A DNA stretch of 64,000 bases from Oleiharenicola sp. Lineage in GTDB: Bacteria > Verrucomicrobiota > Verrucomicrobiia > Opitutales > Opitutaceae. Under the pieces are notes generated by a model. It ran no database searches, had not been told where the DNA came from, and saw only the letters and a list, made by a program, of their open reading frames with translations. The translations under genes were made by a program, and so were the position numbers. The stretch is from the NCBI GenBank assembly GCA_025363455.1, contig JANYDW010000063.1, forward strand, positions 1-64,000, given 5' to 3'. Positions 32,087-40,734 of the stretch are shown in pieces (the first letter of the stretch is position 1; each line of letters opens with the position of its first letter).

Positions 32087-33400
32087 CTATTTCCGGCCGG
32101 GCGTCGGATACGAGAGGGGAAACAGGACCCGGATCGTCGTACCGCTCTCGCCCGAGCTGGTAAGTTCGAGACTCGCGTCCAGCAACTCGCAGATCCGCTT
32201 GACGATGGAGAGGCCGATGCCCTCACCGGGATGAGCCTGCGAGGGCACCGGCGTGGTCGAGCCCGCTTCAGCTTGGTCCAGCATGTGCGACTCCCGGCCT
32301 TCCTTTGCCGCCGAGCGGACCTCGGCCTCCCGGGCGGTGATAGTTGCGTCGCGCAGTTGGGAGGCCAGTGGCGCCCCTGGGCCGCCTTGCAATCCCGGGC
32401 CGGTATCCTTGACGATCAGCCACCACTCGGTTTCTTCCCGTCCCCAGCTGACGGTGACACCGCCCTCCTCGGTATATTTCAAGGCATTGAAAACCAGATT
32501 TTGTACCAAACGCCGGACTTTGTGAGCGTCACCCTCCACCCGCAGAGTCGCCGGGCCTTCCGTGCGCAGATAGAGTCGCCGCGCGATGGCATGTGGCTGT
32601 GACATCCGACAGAAATCACCGAGCAAGACGGCGGCGTCAAAGGGGGCCGCGTGGCGGTGCTCCTGGCCGGCCTCAAGCCGGGCCAGGTCCATGAGTTCGC
32701 TGAGCATGCTGCTGACAGCCGACACCCCGGCCTGCAACATGGTCGAAAATTCTGACCGGTCCGTTCCCGCGAGGTCGGGTGAACCCAATAGTTCTGCCAC
32801 TGAGCCCACGGATTGCACATCACCGCGGAGATCGTGCACGGCTTGGTGGATGAGCTGCGTTCGCCGGTATTCCAGTTCGCGGAGCTGGGCGATGGCGAGC
32901 TCGAGGTCCTTAACCCGACCCGCCGCCTCGGCGCGCTCCATGCGAGCATATTGGTCCGCGCTTTCACTGATACCGTCGTTGATCAGTTGGATGAGTTCGC
33001 GTTGGGCCGTGGCCAGGGCGCGGCGGTCCCAATCGGGTTTGTCCGCGACAAAGTTCTCCAACTCGCGCGCCAGGCAAAGATGAAGACAGCCCCACTCCCG
33101 CATCAGCTCCTGCTGGCGGTAGCCTTGCTGCCAGCGCTGTTGTCCGTGTTTTATTTCCTCGCCGCGCAACTCGCGCGTCGCACAGGCGGCTCCCGATGAA
33201 CCGGGTCGTTTGATGAGCTTCTGTTCGAAGGCGGCCAGAACTTCTGGAATATGGTCGTTGAACTGGGAGCGGGTCAGGGATCCGGCCGTGGTTTGGCGGG
33301 GGTCGGACTGGCTCTCAAGGCGCCAAGCTTCCAAGAGGTGCTCATGGCGCCCGGCGAGGTGCCGCGCCAGTTCTTCCAAACATGTTGCCGTAGGTTGCAT
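32087..33400 (-). CDS. sensor histidine kinase, soluble
   Basis: 437 residues, no TM segment. N-terminal helical domain (about 10-150) similar to RsbRD-type sensor domains, a short coiled coil, then the kinase core: H-box HQAVHDLRGDVQ with His189, N-box NLVFNALKYT (301-310), G1 DTGPGL (332-337) and G2 GEGIGLSIVK (392-401). An insertion of about 55 residues separates G1 from G2, longer than usual. No response regulator gene is adjacent, so the partner is unknown. The frameshifted gene follows 14 bp downstream. Confidence 0.87.
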   Translation of the reverse strand: MQPTATCLEELARHLAGRHEHLLEAWRLESQSDPRQTTAGSLTRSQFNDHIPEVLAAFEQKLIKRPGSSGAACATRELRGEEIKHGQQRWQQGYRQQELMREWGCLHLCLARELENFVADKPDWDRRALATAQRELIQLINDGISESADQYARMERAEAAGRVKDLELAIAQLRELEYRRTQLIHQAVHDLRGDVQSVGSVAELLGSPDLAGTDRSEFSTMLQAGVSAVSSMLSELMDLARLEAGQEHRHAAPFDAAVLLGDFCRMSQPHAIARRLYLRTEGPATLRVEGDAHKVRRLVQNLVFNALKYTEEGGVTVSWGREETEWWLIVKDTGPGLQGGPGAPLASQLRDATITAREAEVRSAAKEGRESHMLDQAEAGSTTPVPSQAHPGEGIGLSIVKRICELLDASLELTSSGESGTTIRVLFPLSYPTPGRK

Positions 33401-33632
33401 AATATCATGGCCGAGCGGGCTCCATCACGGTGGCCGGACAGCGCTTCAATTTGTGAAGACATGGCAGCGGCTGCAAATCTGCGGCCACGGGAAAAACCCG
33501 GATTGATGCATGGAGGATTTGCGAAGCTCGTCCCGTTCGCGCTGGGACGGGGCTTTTGTCCGATTGAAGCCGTCTTGGGCGCTGATCGTTAAGCGGGATT
33601 GCCTCTGGGCGCGGCCGGTGAGGAAATCAGGC
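33401..33632. other. divergent promoter region
   Basis: Lies between the histidine kinase (minus) and the DUF480 gene (plus). A small CGTCCC/GGGACG hairpin is visible near 33530-33550. No gene supported. Confidence 0.35.
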
Positions 33633-34349
33633 ATGCCCGACGCCGATCACCCCGCCCAGGACGCCCCACCCACGCCGGTCACGCTCGATTTTGTGGAGGC
33701 CCGCGTGCTGGGCTGCCTGGTCGAGAAGGAGGCCACGACACCGGATGCCTATCCGCTCTCGCTCAACGCGCTGGTGAACGCGTGCAACCAGAAGAACAAC
33801 CGCGCGCCGGTGACGGACCTCGGCGAGCGGGAGGTCGAGGGCGCGCTGGATCGGCTGCGCGGCAAGCGGCTCGTGACCGCGTTCAGCGGGGCGAATGCCC
33901 GCGCGATCAAGTACCGGCACCGCTTCGGCGAGCGTTTCCCGGTGGAGCCCCTGGCGCAGGCGATGCTGGCGGAGCTGATGTTGCGCGGTCCGCAAACCAC
34001 GGCGGGGCTGCGCGGGAATTGCGAACGCATGGCCGCAGTGCATGACCTGGCCGGCTGCGAGGCTCTGCTAGGGCACCTGGCCGAGCGGGCGGAGCCGTTG
34101 GTCCGCAAGCTGCCGCGCCAGGCCGGACAGAAGGAAGCGCGTTGGGTGCAGCTGCTGACTGGCGAGCCCTCCGTGGAAGAGCTGACGGGAACCTCCGGCG
34201 CCGACGGCGCGCGCGAGCCACTCAAGGTGGCGGTCGCGATGACGCTTCCACCCGAGGTCGAAACGCGCCTGGCCGCACTGGAGGCGGAAGTCACCGCGTT
34301 GAAAACCGAACTGGTTCGCCTGAGAAAATCTTTGGGCGAGACGAACTGA
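33633..34349 (+). CDS. YceH/DUF480 family protein
   Basis: 238 residues. Tandem winged-helix fold of the YceH family: FVEARVLGCLVEKEATTPDAYPLSLNALVNACNQK (about 20-54) is the family hallmark, followed by GALDRLRGKRLVT and AELMLRGPQTTAGLRGNCERM. The C-terminal ~30 residues form a coiled coil. Cellular role is not established for the family. ATG at 33633; the upstream open frame is shadow sequence. Confidence 0.9.
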   Translation: MPDADHPAQDAPPTPVTLDFVEARVLGCLVEKEATTPDAYPLSLNALVNACNQKNNRAPVTDLGEREVEGALDRLRGKRLVTAFSGANARAIKYRHRFGERFPVEPLAQAMLAELMLRGPQTTAGLRGNCERMAAVHDLAGCEALLGHLAERAEPLVRKLPRQAGQKEARWVQLLTGEPSVEELTGTSGADGAREPLKVAVAMTLPPEVETRLAALEAEVTALKTELVRLRKSLGETN

Positions 34350-34416
34350 GGTGAGGCTCGGGGCTTAGCCCGGCGGGCATCTTCGGTGTGGGGCGGGGTC
34401 TCGGAACACCGCCTTG

Positions 34417-34550
34417 ATTCCCTGTGGGTCCAATACCCCGGAGCTTGCTCCGGCTTGGACTGGGCGGGTGGGAGCGTGCTTGCACGCGATGTTTGGTGAA
34501 CGAATCGCGACCAAGGTCGCTCCCACAAAACCAAACCAGGGGACTTGGCG
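34417..34550. repeat. 134-bp dispersed repeat, copy 2
   Basis: Near-identical to 18136-18269 (two visible differences), same orientation, 16 kb away. Confidence 0.85.
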
Positions 34551-34682
34551 GAATGCCCCGGACCTTGCTCCGGGGATCTTTACCTGACGGAATTCGGAAA
34601 TCCCGCCCCACAGTAAAGGTCCTCGGGGCAAGCCCCGAGGCAGTGATCAGACCCGCCAAGCCGCCGTTTCTGGCCGTTTTTT

Positions 34683-34758
34683 TAGGAGCCTGCTTGCAGG
34701 CGATCCGAAACGCCCGCCACCGGACCGACCGCAGAATCGCCTGCAAGCTGGCTCCTAC
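34683..34758. repeat. REP pair of the GTAGGAGC...GCTCCTAC type
   Basis: TAGGAGCCTGCTTGCAGGCGAT (left) and ATCGCCTGCAAGCTGGCTCCTA (right) face each other as an inverted pair. Single copies of the same unit are at 43092-43121 (inside a gene) and 63583-63605. Confidence 0.8.
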
Positions 34759-35046
34759 GTGCCGACCAAGCCGAAGCGCCTGTCGGCCATAGGCCTGGCG
34801 ACGGCCGAAGCTTCGGGATAGTGGACCCACAGTGAATAGACCAGAGCACAGGTGCGTGCGGCAAAGGCAGTCGGGAAACCACCGGAGGGAATCATGGGGG
34901 AAATCGCGGGATAAAACCCCACCCACACCTGAGCAGCCCTGGGATCAGGGCCCCCTTATCATCAGGAACAAAATGAGGTTTACTCGGGGCCACGTCGACG
35001 CGTCACACCGGCTCGTCATAGTCTAGATCACCCAGAAAACAAAATC

Positions 35047-35298
35047 ATGAATACATCACGTCTCCTGCCTCTTGCCGCCACCCTGTGTGCGCTGGCTTTT
35101 CCCTTAGCTTCCCATGCCGAGGGCAATTCGCAAAATAACAACGGTAACAACGGAAATAACGGAAATAACGGCCATCATGAAAACGATGGTGGCAACGCAC
35201 CCGTGCCGGAGCCCGCAGCCTGGCTGTCGATGGGCACGCTCGCCGCTGGCGCGGCCGTCTACGCCCGCCGCCAGATGAAACAGCGGAAAAACGCCTGA
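35047..35298 (+). CDS. short PEP-CTERM protein, predicted exosortase substrate
   Basis: 83 residues: signal peptide (1-24, cut after SHA), a low-complexity Asn/Gly/His linker (about 25-48, repeated NNGN units), and a C-terminal sorting signal made of VPEPAAW (53-59), a hydrophobic helix (LSMGTLAAGAAVYA) and a basic end (RRQMKQRKNA). This is the PEP-CTERM architecture recognised by exosortases. Almost no globular domain remains, so the mature product would be a ~25-30 residue hydrophilic peptide. The exosortase gene follows 74 bp downstream. Confidence 0.85.
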   Translation: MNTSRLLPLAATLCALAFPLASHAEGNSQNNNGNNGNNGNNGHHENDGGNAPVPEPAAWLSMGTLAAGAAVYARRQMKQRKNA

Positions 35299-35372
35299 GT
35301 GCCGCGGAAATTCCCCCGCCCGGTTCGTTGATCCCAGAGAGATCGCGGGCCGCGGCGGCGCATTTCGTTAAA

Positions 35373-36734
35373 GTGAAAAAGCAAGACTTGCTCATTTTTG
35401 GCGGCTTGGCCGGTTTGGGCGCCTTCATCTGGATGCGCGACCTGCGGTGGTGGGATACCGTTGGCGATACCCTGCCCATCCTGACGGCGTTGCCACTTTT
35501 CTATTGGCTGGGCCGTCCGTGGGTCCGTCGACCCGGCGCGACACTGCGGCTGACTACACGGCCGGCCTTGTTGGCGGCCGCCTTGTTTCCCGCCGGAATT
35601 ATTTTGGACAGTGGGTTCGCCCTGGCGCTGGGCTGGACGGCGCTTTTGTGGAGCTGGCTCTCCGCCACATTTGCTGAGTCTCCCGGCGCGTTCCTCCGAA
35701 AGTTACTGATCCTGCCGGTGCTTTCCTTCCCGTGGCTCATGGCGGACTTTGAAAGAATCTCCTGGTGGTTCCGCCTGTCGGGGGCCGCCGCCACGGAAAA
35801 ATTATTGTTGTTGGGGGGCGCCCCGATCGTCCGCGAAGGTACCTTTCTCTGGGCCAATGGCCTTGCGCTGAGCGTCGAGCCGGCCTGCTCCGGGGTGAAT
35901 GGTCTCCAGTCCATGCTCGTTGCCGGCGGGGTGCTGCTCTACCTGAAGCTCAGGCATACGGTGCTGTTTTGGTGGAACCTGCCGGTGTTGGCGGGCGCGG
36001 CATGGCTGGCCCATCTTTTCCGCATCATGATCGCGGCGCTCTGCGGTGTCATGCTCGACCCGGACACGGCCCTGCGCTGGGTTGGTCCGGTCCATGCGTT
36101 CGCTGGCTGGCTGGGCTTGGTGGGCGGGTTCGTGCTTTGTTACGGTTGGTTTGCGTTGCAGGCGTCATGGCTGACCCCGACTCGGGCTGTCAGGCTCAGG
36201 GCCGGAATGGCGAAGCTGCCTTGGCCGGGCCTGGTCCTGCTCGCGTATGGAATTTTTGCTGCTTGGGGCCTGGTGGCTACTTGGCGGGTGGCACCTTACG
36301 ACCGGCTTTCCTGGCTGGCTTTCCTCATCTGGCTGCTGCCGCTCCTCTGGCCCGCCACCACCTCGCTTCCGGCACCCCGACGTTTCGCCCGGCGCCAAGG
36401 CGGATTGTTGTTCGCAGCCTGTGCGATTTTCCTCGCTGCTGCCGCTACGGACGTCAACGCGCTCAATCACGTCGGTCTGGCGATGGTATTGGCCAGTTTC
36501 CAACGGCGTGATGGTGGCCTGATCTGGCTGCTGGGCGCGGCCGCGTGGATGCCGCTGGCGGGATGGTTGGGCAGCCGTCTGGGCATCGCCCCGGCGGGTT
36601 TTTCTATGTGCCGGGTGTTGGCGGCCGCGATCGCAGCCTCGGGCTGGGTCTGGCATTTCGGACGCTTGGCGCGCCCGGCCCCGGCCGCCGCTCGACTGGT
36701 ATGGCCGCGGAGGCGGGTCCGTCATGCGGACTGA
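35373..36734 (+). CDS. exosortase/archaeosortase family protein
   Basis: 453 residues from the GTG at 35373, about 10 or more TM segments. The active-site triad of exosortases is visible: Cys172 in EPACSGVNGLQ, Arg217 in LAHLFRIMI and His241 in GPVHAFAGW. These cleave PEP-CTERM signals and probably transfer the protein to a surface polymer. The C-terminal third (after about 285) is an additional membrane region not found in short exosortases. The start is uncertain: a TTG at 35328 is also in frame. The EpsI-like gene overlaps its 3' end by 11 bp. Confidence 0.87.
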   Translation: MKKQDLLIFGGLAGLGAFIWMRDLRWWDTVGDTLPILTALPLFYWLGRPWVRRPGATLRLTTRPALLAAALFPAGIILDSGFALALGWTALLWSWLSATFAESPGAFLRKLLILPVLSFPWLMADFERISWWFRLSGAAATEKLLLLGGAPIVREGTFLWANGLALSVEPACSGVNGLQSMLVAGGVLLYLKLRHTVLFWWNLPVLAGAAWLAHLFRIMIAALCGVMLDPDTALRWVGPVHAFAGWLGLVGGFVLCYGWFALQASWLTPTRAVRLRAGMAKLPWPGLVLLAYGIFAAWGLVATWRVAPYDRLSWLAFLIWLLPLLWPATTSLPAPRRFARRQGGLLFAACAIFLAAAATDVNALNHVGLAMVLASFQRRDGGLIWLLGAAAWMPLAGWLGSRLGIAPAGFSMCRVLAAAIAASGWVWHFGRLARPAPAAARLVWPRRRVRHAD

Positions 36735-37323
36735 AGCCTTCACCTCCCGACTGCAAAAGGCCCTGTGGCCAGCCATGCTGCTGTCCCTGGCCTGCGGGAC
36801 GGCATGGAGCATTTATCCGGTGGCCGGGGCGGCCGACCGCCTGCGGGAAATTCCGCTGGAACGCGGAATCTTTCACGGTCGCGACATCACCCTGACCGAG
36901 CGCGAAAAAATTGTGCTGGGCCGGGTGGATCTCGTCCATCGAGAGTATACCTTTCCCGGCCGGTCCGCCTATGTGACGGTCATTGATGGCAGCAAGGACC
37001 GCCATGCCGTGCATGACCCACGATATTGCTTCCAGGGTGCGGGCTGGAAGGTGCTGGAGGAAAAACAGCGAGCCGTACCGGGCGGGGAGGGCACTTGGAT
37101 TGCGGCGGAACGGGAGGGCCGCAGATTCGAGGCGGCCTTTTGGTTTTCGAATCAGGGCCGCCGCTATTCATCGGTGGGACGTTACCTTTGGGATACCGTG
37201 GTCCGGCGCGTGACCTTTGGGCGCCTGGGCGGCCAGCCGCTGCTGGTCGTGTTCCAGAGTTACAACGACCGGCCGATCGAGTGGGGTCAGATGGAAACCA
37301 TGATCAATGAACTGCGACTTTAG
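36724..37323 (+). CDS. EpsI-like exosortase-associated protein (DUF3485)
   Basis: 199 residues with an N-terminal TM/signal segment (about 13-36) and an extracytoplasmic domain. VTVIDGSKDRHAVHDPRYCF (about 83-102), followed by QGAGWKVLEE, matches the conserved HDPxYCxQGxGW core of EpsI proteins, which accompany exosortases. Overlaps the exosortase gene by 11 bp (stop at 36732-36734), implying translational coupling. Confidence 0.85.
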   Translation: MRTEAFTSRLQKALWPAMLLSLACGTAWSIYPVAGAADRLREIPLERGIFHGRDITLTEREKIVLGRVDLVHREYTFPGRSAYVTVIDGSKDRHAVHDPRYCFQGAGWKVLEEKQRAVPGGEGTWIAAEREGRRFEAAFWFSNQGRRYSSVGRYLWDTVVRRVTFGRLGGQPLLVVFQSYNDRPIEWGQMETMINELRL

Positions 37324-37481
37324 GCGGCCGACTGGGGTGCCCACAATCAGTCGAGACAGAGCGGGCTGGGATTAACACGAAGAAGCAAAGAAGCGAGGAA
37401 TCGGACTTAGCTACTTTATTCTTGGTGAGACCGCGGCGGACGTGGGTTGCCTTTGGAGAGCAGAGTGGGTTTTATGCCGCT

Positions 37482-38603
37482 ATGAGTTCCGTTCGCTGCC
37501 TAGTCCTTGGTTTGATGGCCGCGGTGGCAGTGCCAGCCGGATTCGCGGGCGCAGCACCGGCCACGGTCATCACGATTTCGGGCGATCAGTTTCTCATTAA
37601 TGGCCGGCCGACTTACCCCGGACGCAACTGGCGGGGACTGAAGGTCGAGGGGCTGCTGCTGAATGCGCGCATGGTCCAAGGGGTGTTCGATGACCTGAAT
37701 CCCGCGACTGCCCGACGCTGGGCGTACCCAGACACGGGGAAATGGGATCCCGACCGTAACACGGACGAGTTTATCGCGGCGATGCCGGCATGGTACGCGT
37801 GCGGGCTCCGGGCCTTCACGATCAACCTCCAAGGCGGTTCACCCGAGGGCTACTCGCGCGAGCAGCCGTGGATCAACTCCGCCTTCCGGCCCGACGGCAG
37901 TCCCGAACCGGCTTATTTCACCCGGATGCAACGCATCATCGAACGCGCGGACGAACTCGGTATGGCAATCATCGTCGGATATTTTTATTTCGGCCAGGAC
38001 CAGCGGCTCGCGGACGAGGCGGTCGTGCTGCGGGCCGTGGATTATACCACCCGCTGGATCTTGAATCATGGTTGGCGTCACGTGCTGGTCGAGGTGGACA
38101 ACGAATGCGACGTGGGCGCCTACGACCACCCGATCCTCCAGCCAGCGCGCGTGACCGAGCTGATCCTGCGGATTCAAGGTCAGACCGTACCGGACGGCCA
38201 CCGCCTGCTCGTGAGCACTTCGTTCAAGGGTGACACGGTCCCGTCGGACAACGTCGTGCGCGCGGCCGATTTCATTTTGCTTCACGGCAACGGAGTAAAG
38301 GCGCCTGCGCGCATCGGAGAGATGGTGCGCCTCACCCGCCAGCTCCCCGGGTACACCGCCAAGCCCATCGTCTTCAATGAGGACGACCATTTCGAGTTTG
38401 AGGCGCCCGCGAACAATTTCGTCGCTGCGCTGGGCGACTATGCGGGATGGGGCTACTTCGATTACCGCTTGAAAGGCGAAGGCTTCCTGGACGGCTATCA
38501 AAGCGTGCCGGTCGACTGGGGCATTCATTCCCCGCGCAAGGCCGCCTTCTTCCGGCTCCTCGCTGAGATCACCGGTTCGACCCCGCCCACCGTCACCAAA
38601 TAG
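37482..38603 (+). CDS. secreted glycoside hydrolase-like TIM-barrel protein
   Basis: 373 residues with a signal peptide (about 1-25). Looks like a clan-A (beta/alpha)8 glycosidase: the HVLVEVDNECD segment (NE pair as in the acid/base motif) and IVFNEDDHFEFEAP (candidate nucleophile Glu) lie at the ends of predicted strands 4 and 7. Also RNWRGLKVEGLLLNARMVQG near the N-terminus. I cannot assign a GH family. ATG at 37482 precedes the signal peptide. Confidence 0.7.
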   Translation: MSSVRCLVLGLMAAVAVPAGFAGAAPATVITISGDQFLINGRPTYPGRNWRGLKVEGLLLNARMVQGVFDDLNPATARRWAYPDTGKWDPDRNTDEFIAAMPAWYACGLRAFTINLQGGSPEGYSREQPWINSAFRPDGSPEPAYFTRMQRIIERADELGMAIIVGYFYFGQDQRLADEAVVLRAVDYTTRWILNHGWRHVLVEVDNECDVGAYDHPILQPARVTELILRIQGQTVPDGHRLLVSTSFKGDTVPSDNVVRAADFILLHGNGVKAPARIGEMVRLTRQLPGYTAKPIVFNEDDHFEFEAPANNFVAALGDYAGWGYFDYRLKGEGFLDGYQSVPVDWGIHSPRKAAFFRLLAEITGSTPPTVTK

Positions 38604-38650
38604 GACGGGACCGGGTGTTGGCGGGCGCGCCCAATAAAAACCGAGGCAGG

Positions 38651-38690
38651 GTTAACCGCTAATGGACTCTAATTTTCGCTAATGAAAACA
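38651..38690. repeat. TTAACC-ctaatgg-actaat repeat
   Basis: GTTAACCGCTAATGGACTCT and following AATTTTCGCTAATG. The same words form the hairpin elements at 43454-43546 and 47183-47272; this is a one-armed copy. Confidence 0.6.
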
Positions 38691-38695
38691 GGGTA

Positions 38696-38908
38696 TCAGC
38701 GATTACCTTCGTGGTAGCCGATCTTGCGCTTGGGTGGTTCGGGTGGTCGCGTGGGTGGGGCGAGCAAGGGCTGAAGGCGGTGCCAGAGCATGCGTAGGCC
38801 GCTATCGTGCTCCAGCAGAGTCTTGTCGATTTCTGCCAGTCGCTTCATGATGACGGCATTGCTGGCGAGCTCCGCGTTTATATGATTGGGCGCAGGGGCG
38901 GCGGGCAC
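38696..38908 (-). pseudogene. small ORF, possible tail of an ORF6N/KilA-N-type protein
   Basis: 70 residues (GTG start at 38908): an amphipathic helix (IMKRLAEIDKTLLEHDSGLR, then LWHRLQPLLAPP) and a Pro-rich, basic end with KRKIGYHEGNR. This pattern (coiled coil, then a PPxPPKRxIGF-like tail) resembles the C-terminus of ORF6N-domain phage-type proteins. The N-terminal domain is absent; the frame stays open upstream through the antitoxin operator. I treat it as a likely gene remnant, with moderate doubt. Confidence 0.4.
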
Positions 38909-38950
38909 AGTGGCAGCCCGGGCGGGAGCCGGCTTGACGGCGTCGGTGAC

Positions 38951-38970
38951 ATGGACAGGATCCTGTCCAT
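38951..38970. promoter_or_regulatory. perfect 20-bp palindrome at antitoxin start
   Basis: ATGGACAGGATCCTGTCCAT is its own reverse complement and ends directly at the ATG of the Phd/YefM antitoxin gene. Probable operator for autorepression by the antitoxin-toxin complex. Confidence 0.7.
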
Positions 38971-39234
38971 ATGAAAGCCATCACCTACACCGCCGCCCGG
39001 GAGAATCTGGCCGCCACCATGGACCGAGTGTGCGAAGACGCGGAGGCCGTGGTCATCACGCGCAATCGCGACCAGGCGGTGGTGATGGTTTCGCTGGCGG
39101 AATACCAGGCGCTGGAGGAGACGGCCTACCTCACGCGCAGCCCGAAGAACGCTGCTCGCTTGCGCTCGGCGCTCCGGGCCATGGCGAAGGGTCGCGGCAA
39201 GGTGCGCAAGCTGATCGAGCCGGCCAAGCCATGA
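38971..39234 (+). CDS. Phd/YefM-family antitoxin
   Basis: 87 residues with the family N-terminus MKAITYTAARENLAATMDRV, the strand VVITRNRDQAVVMVSLAEYQ (DNA-binding and dimerisation core) and a charged C-terminal toxin-binding part (LTRSPKNAARLRSALRAMAK). Overlaps the YoeB gene by 4 bp. A perfect palindrome abuts the start codon, leaving no room for a leader-borne ribosome site downstream of it. Confidence 0.93.
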   Translation: MKAITYTAARENLAATMDRVCEDAEAVVITRNRDQAVVMVSLAEYQALEETAYLTRSPKNAARLRSALRAMAKGRGKVRKLIEPAKP

Positions 39235-39485
39235 ACCTCGTGTTCACGCCGGAGGCTTGGCAGGATTACCTGCACTGGCAGGCCACCGACGCCCGGCAGG
39301 TGAAGCGCATCAACCACCTGTTGAAGGAAATTCTCCGGGAGCCCTTTGGCGGCATCGGCAAGCCCGAGCCGCTCAAACATGAATACCAGGGCTGCTGGTC
39401 CCGCCGGATCGACGGGGAGCACCGCGTGGTTTACAAGGTGAGTGGAACCAGCGTGTGGCTCCTGCAACTGCGCTATCACTATTGA
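39231..39485 (+). CDS. yoeB: YoeB-family toxin
   Basis: 84 residues. Txe/YoeB toxins cut mRNA at the ribosome. Family features: FTPEAWQDYLHW (3-16), RINHLLKEILREPFGGIGKP (26-45), EPLKHEYQGCWSRRIDGEHR with the catalytic Glu/Arg (46-65), and the conserved C-terminal LRYHY with catalytic His83. All expected residues are present, so the toxin looks functional. Confidence 0.94.
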   Translation: MNLVFTPEAWQDYLHWQATDARQVKRINHLLKEILREPFGGIGKPEPLKHEYQGCWSRRIDGEHRVVYKVSGTSVWLLQLRYHY

Positions 39486-39747
39486 GGCCGACATACCGGG
39501 CACCTCGGAATACTCGACCAGACCCCGCCCTTCGGCCCGCTGGCCCGGAAGCGGACCCAACTATTCGCAACATGACCCCCTCGGATCGGCCAGGCCCGCA
39601 TTCCCCCGACTGGCGCCGGGGAATGCAGGAAGAGGCGCGGTGCTTCCGTCGCCCGCCCCGACGCGGGGCAGGCCGTTTCCGGGTGGAAGCCATGAAGGAA
39701 GGACAGGTCCCAAGGCCCGTGGTTGCGGGACAGGAAAATCCCCTGCT
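39486..39747. other. spacer between convergent genes
   Basis: Contains a GCATTCCCC/GGGGAATGC hairpin at about 39598-39626 that could terminate transcription from either side. No gene supported. Confidence 0.4.
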
Positions 39748-40497
39748 TCAGCGCTTCCGGGCTTTCGCGATTTTGGTCGGGCGGCCAAAAAGTTCCGCCA
39801 GGCCGGTTGCGAAGGCGATGGGCAAGCAATTGAAATGATTCTTTCCTGGAAACCGGCGCACCGTGACCTCCAGGTTGGGGAAGGCGAGTTCGCCCAGTTG
39901 GGTTTCCAGCCGGGCCAGATCGCGGATCATCGATTCAGTGTCTTTTTTCCCCACGCTCAGGAATAGCTTGCCCGGCAGTTCCGGTTGCCGGGCGTGGGCC
40001 GCACCAACCTGATCCAGGATTTTTCCATGGCCCCACCAGATCGAGGGTGAGCCGGCAAGATGATGAGTGAAGAAAGGCTCCGGCTGAAACAGCGCATCAA
40101 GCACCAACAGCGCCCCGAGTGAATAGCCCGCGATGCCACGCAATTCATCGCGGATCGGGTAGCGGCGCATCAGCTCCGGCCAGAGCGTGTTTTTCAGAAA
40201 GGCTCGGAACTTCGCGGCGCCTCCGCTGGAAGGCTCGTCGTGGGCACGAACGGGGGTGTAGTCGCGCGCGCGCTTGTTCACGGGCTTGGAAAAACTCCCG
40301 CCATAGCCCACGCCGACGATCAGGAGTGGCATTCTGCTCGCGGCCGCGTCACGAGCCTTCACGGCGGGGGCAAACATGTCGTCGCCATCCAGGACGATGA
40401 CGGCCATCCACGGCCCCGGCGCCTTGGGCTTCCGTACCTGAATCCAATACTCCGTGCCGGTCTCAGGTGATGGAAGGGTGAAGGTCGGTTTCGGCAT
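39748..40497 (-). CDS. esterase of the alpha/beta hydrolase fold (esterase D / Fes-like)
   Basis: 249 residues, no signal peptide. Similar to the putative esterase family including siderophore esterases: WMAVIVLDGDDMF (about 30-42), oxyanion/nucleophile region IAGYSLGALLVLDALF (nucleophile Ser in GYSLG), SPSIWWGHGKIL and the C-terminal His in FPGKNHFNCLP. Substrate not known. Confidence 0.82.
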   Translation of the reverse strand: MPKPTFTLPSPETGTEYWIQVRKPKAPGPWMAVIVLDGDDMFAPAVKARDAAASRMPLLIVGVGYGGSFSKPVNKRARDYTPVRAHDEPSSGGAAKFRAFLKNTLWPELMRRYPIRDELRGIAGYSLGALLVLDALFQPEPFFTHHLAGSPSIWWGHGKILDQVGAAHARQPELPGKLFLSVGKKDTESMIRDLARLETQLGELAFPNLEVTVRRFPGKNHFNCLPIAFATGLAELFGRPTKIAKARKR

Positions 40498-40734
40498 GAC
40501 GGCTTGCCAGTTAGACTAGTCCGAAACCCATCTCAGTCGAGCGAACCCCAAGCCCTATGGCCTGACTCCGTTCAATTTCCCGGCCCTCCGGATACGCGTC
40601 CTGACCCTCTGGCTCGGTCCGTGAGATAAAAGTGTGGGGACGATTAGGCGTCAAGCGACCTGACCCTCTCGGCTCGCCCGGCCGCGGCTGACAAAAAACT
40701 CGCGACAGTACAGTTAGGCCGTCAGTATCGGGGT

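Larger units (their letters stand above)
34350..35046. other. long intergenic region of repeats, promoter of PEP-CTERM gene
   Basis: No gene. Contains the second 134-bp repeat (34417-34550), a CCCCGGACCTTGCTCCGGGG hairpin and its relative TCGGGGCAAGCCCCGAG (about 34555-34640), a GTAGGAGC-type inverted pair (34683-34758) and a GCCCTGGGATCAGGGC hairpin (about 34937-34952). The last ~90 bases before 35047 must hold the promoter of the PEP-CTERM gene. Confidence 0.55.
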
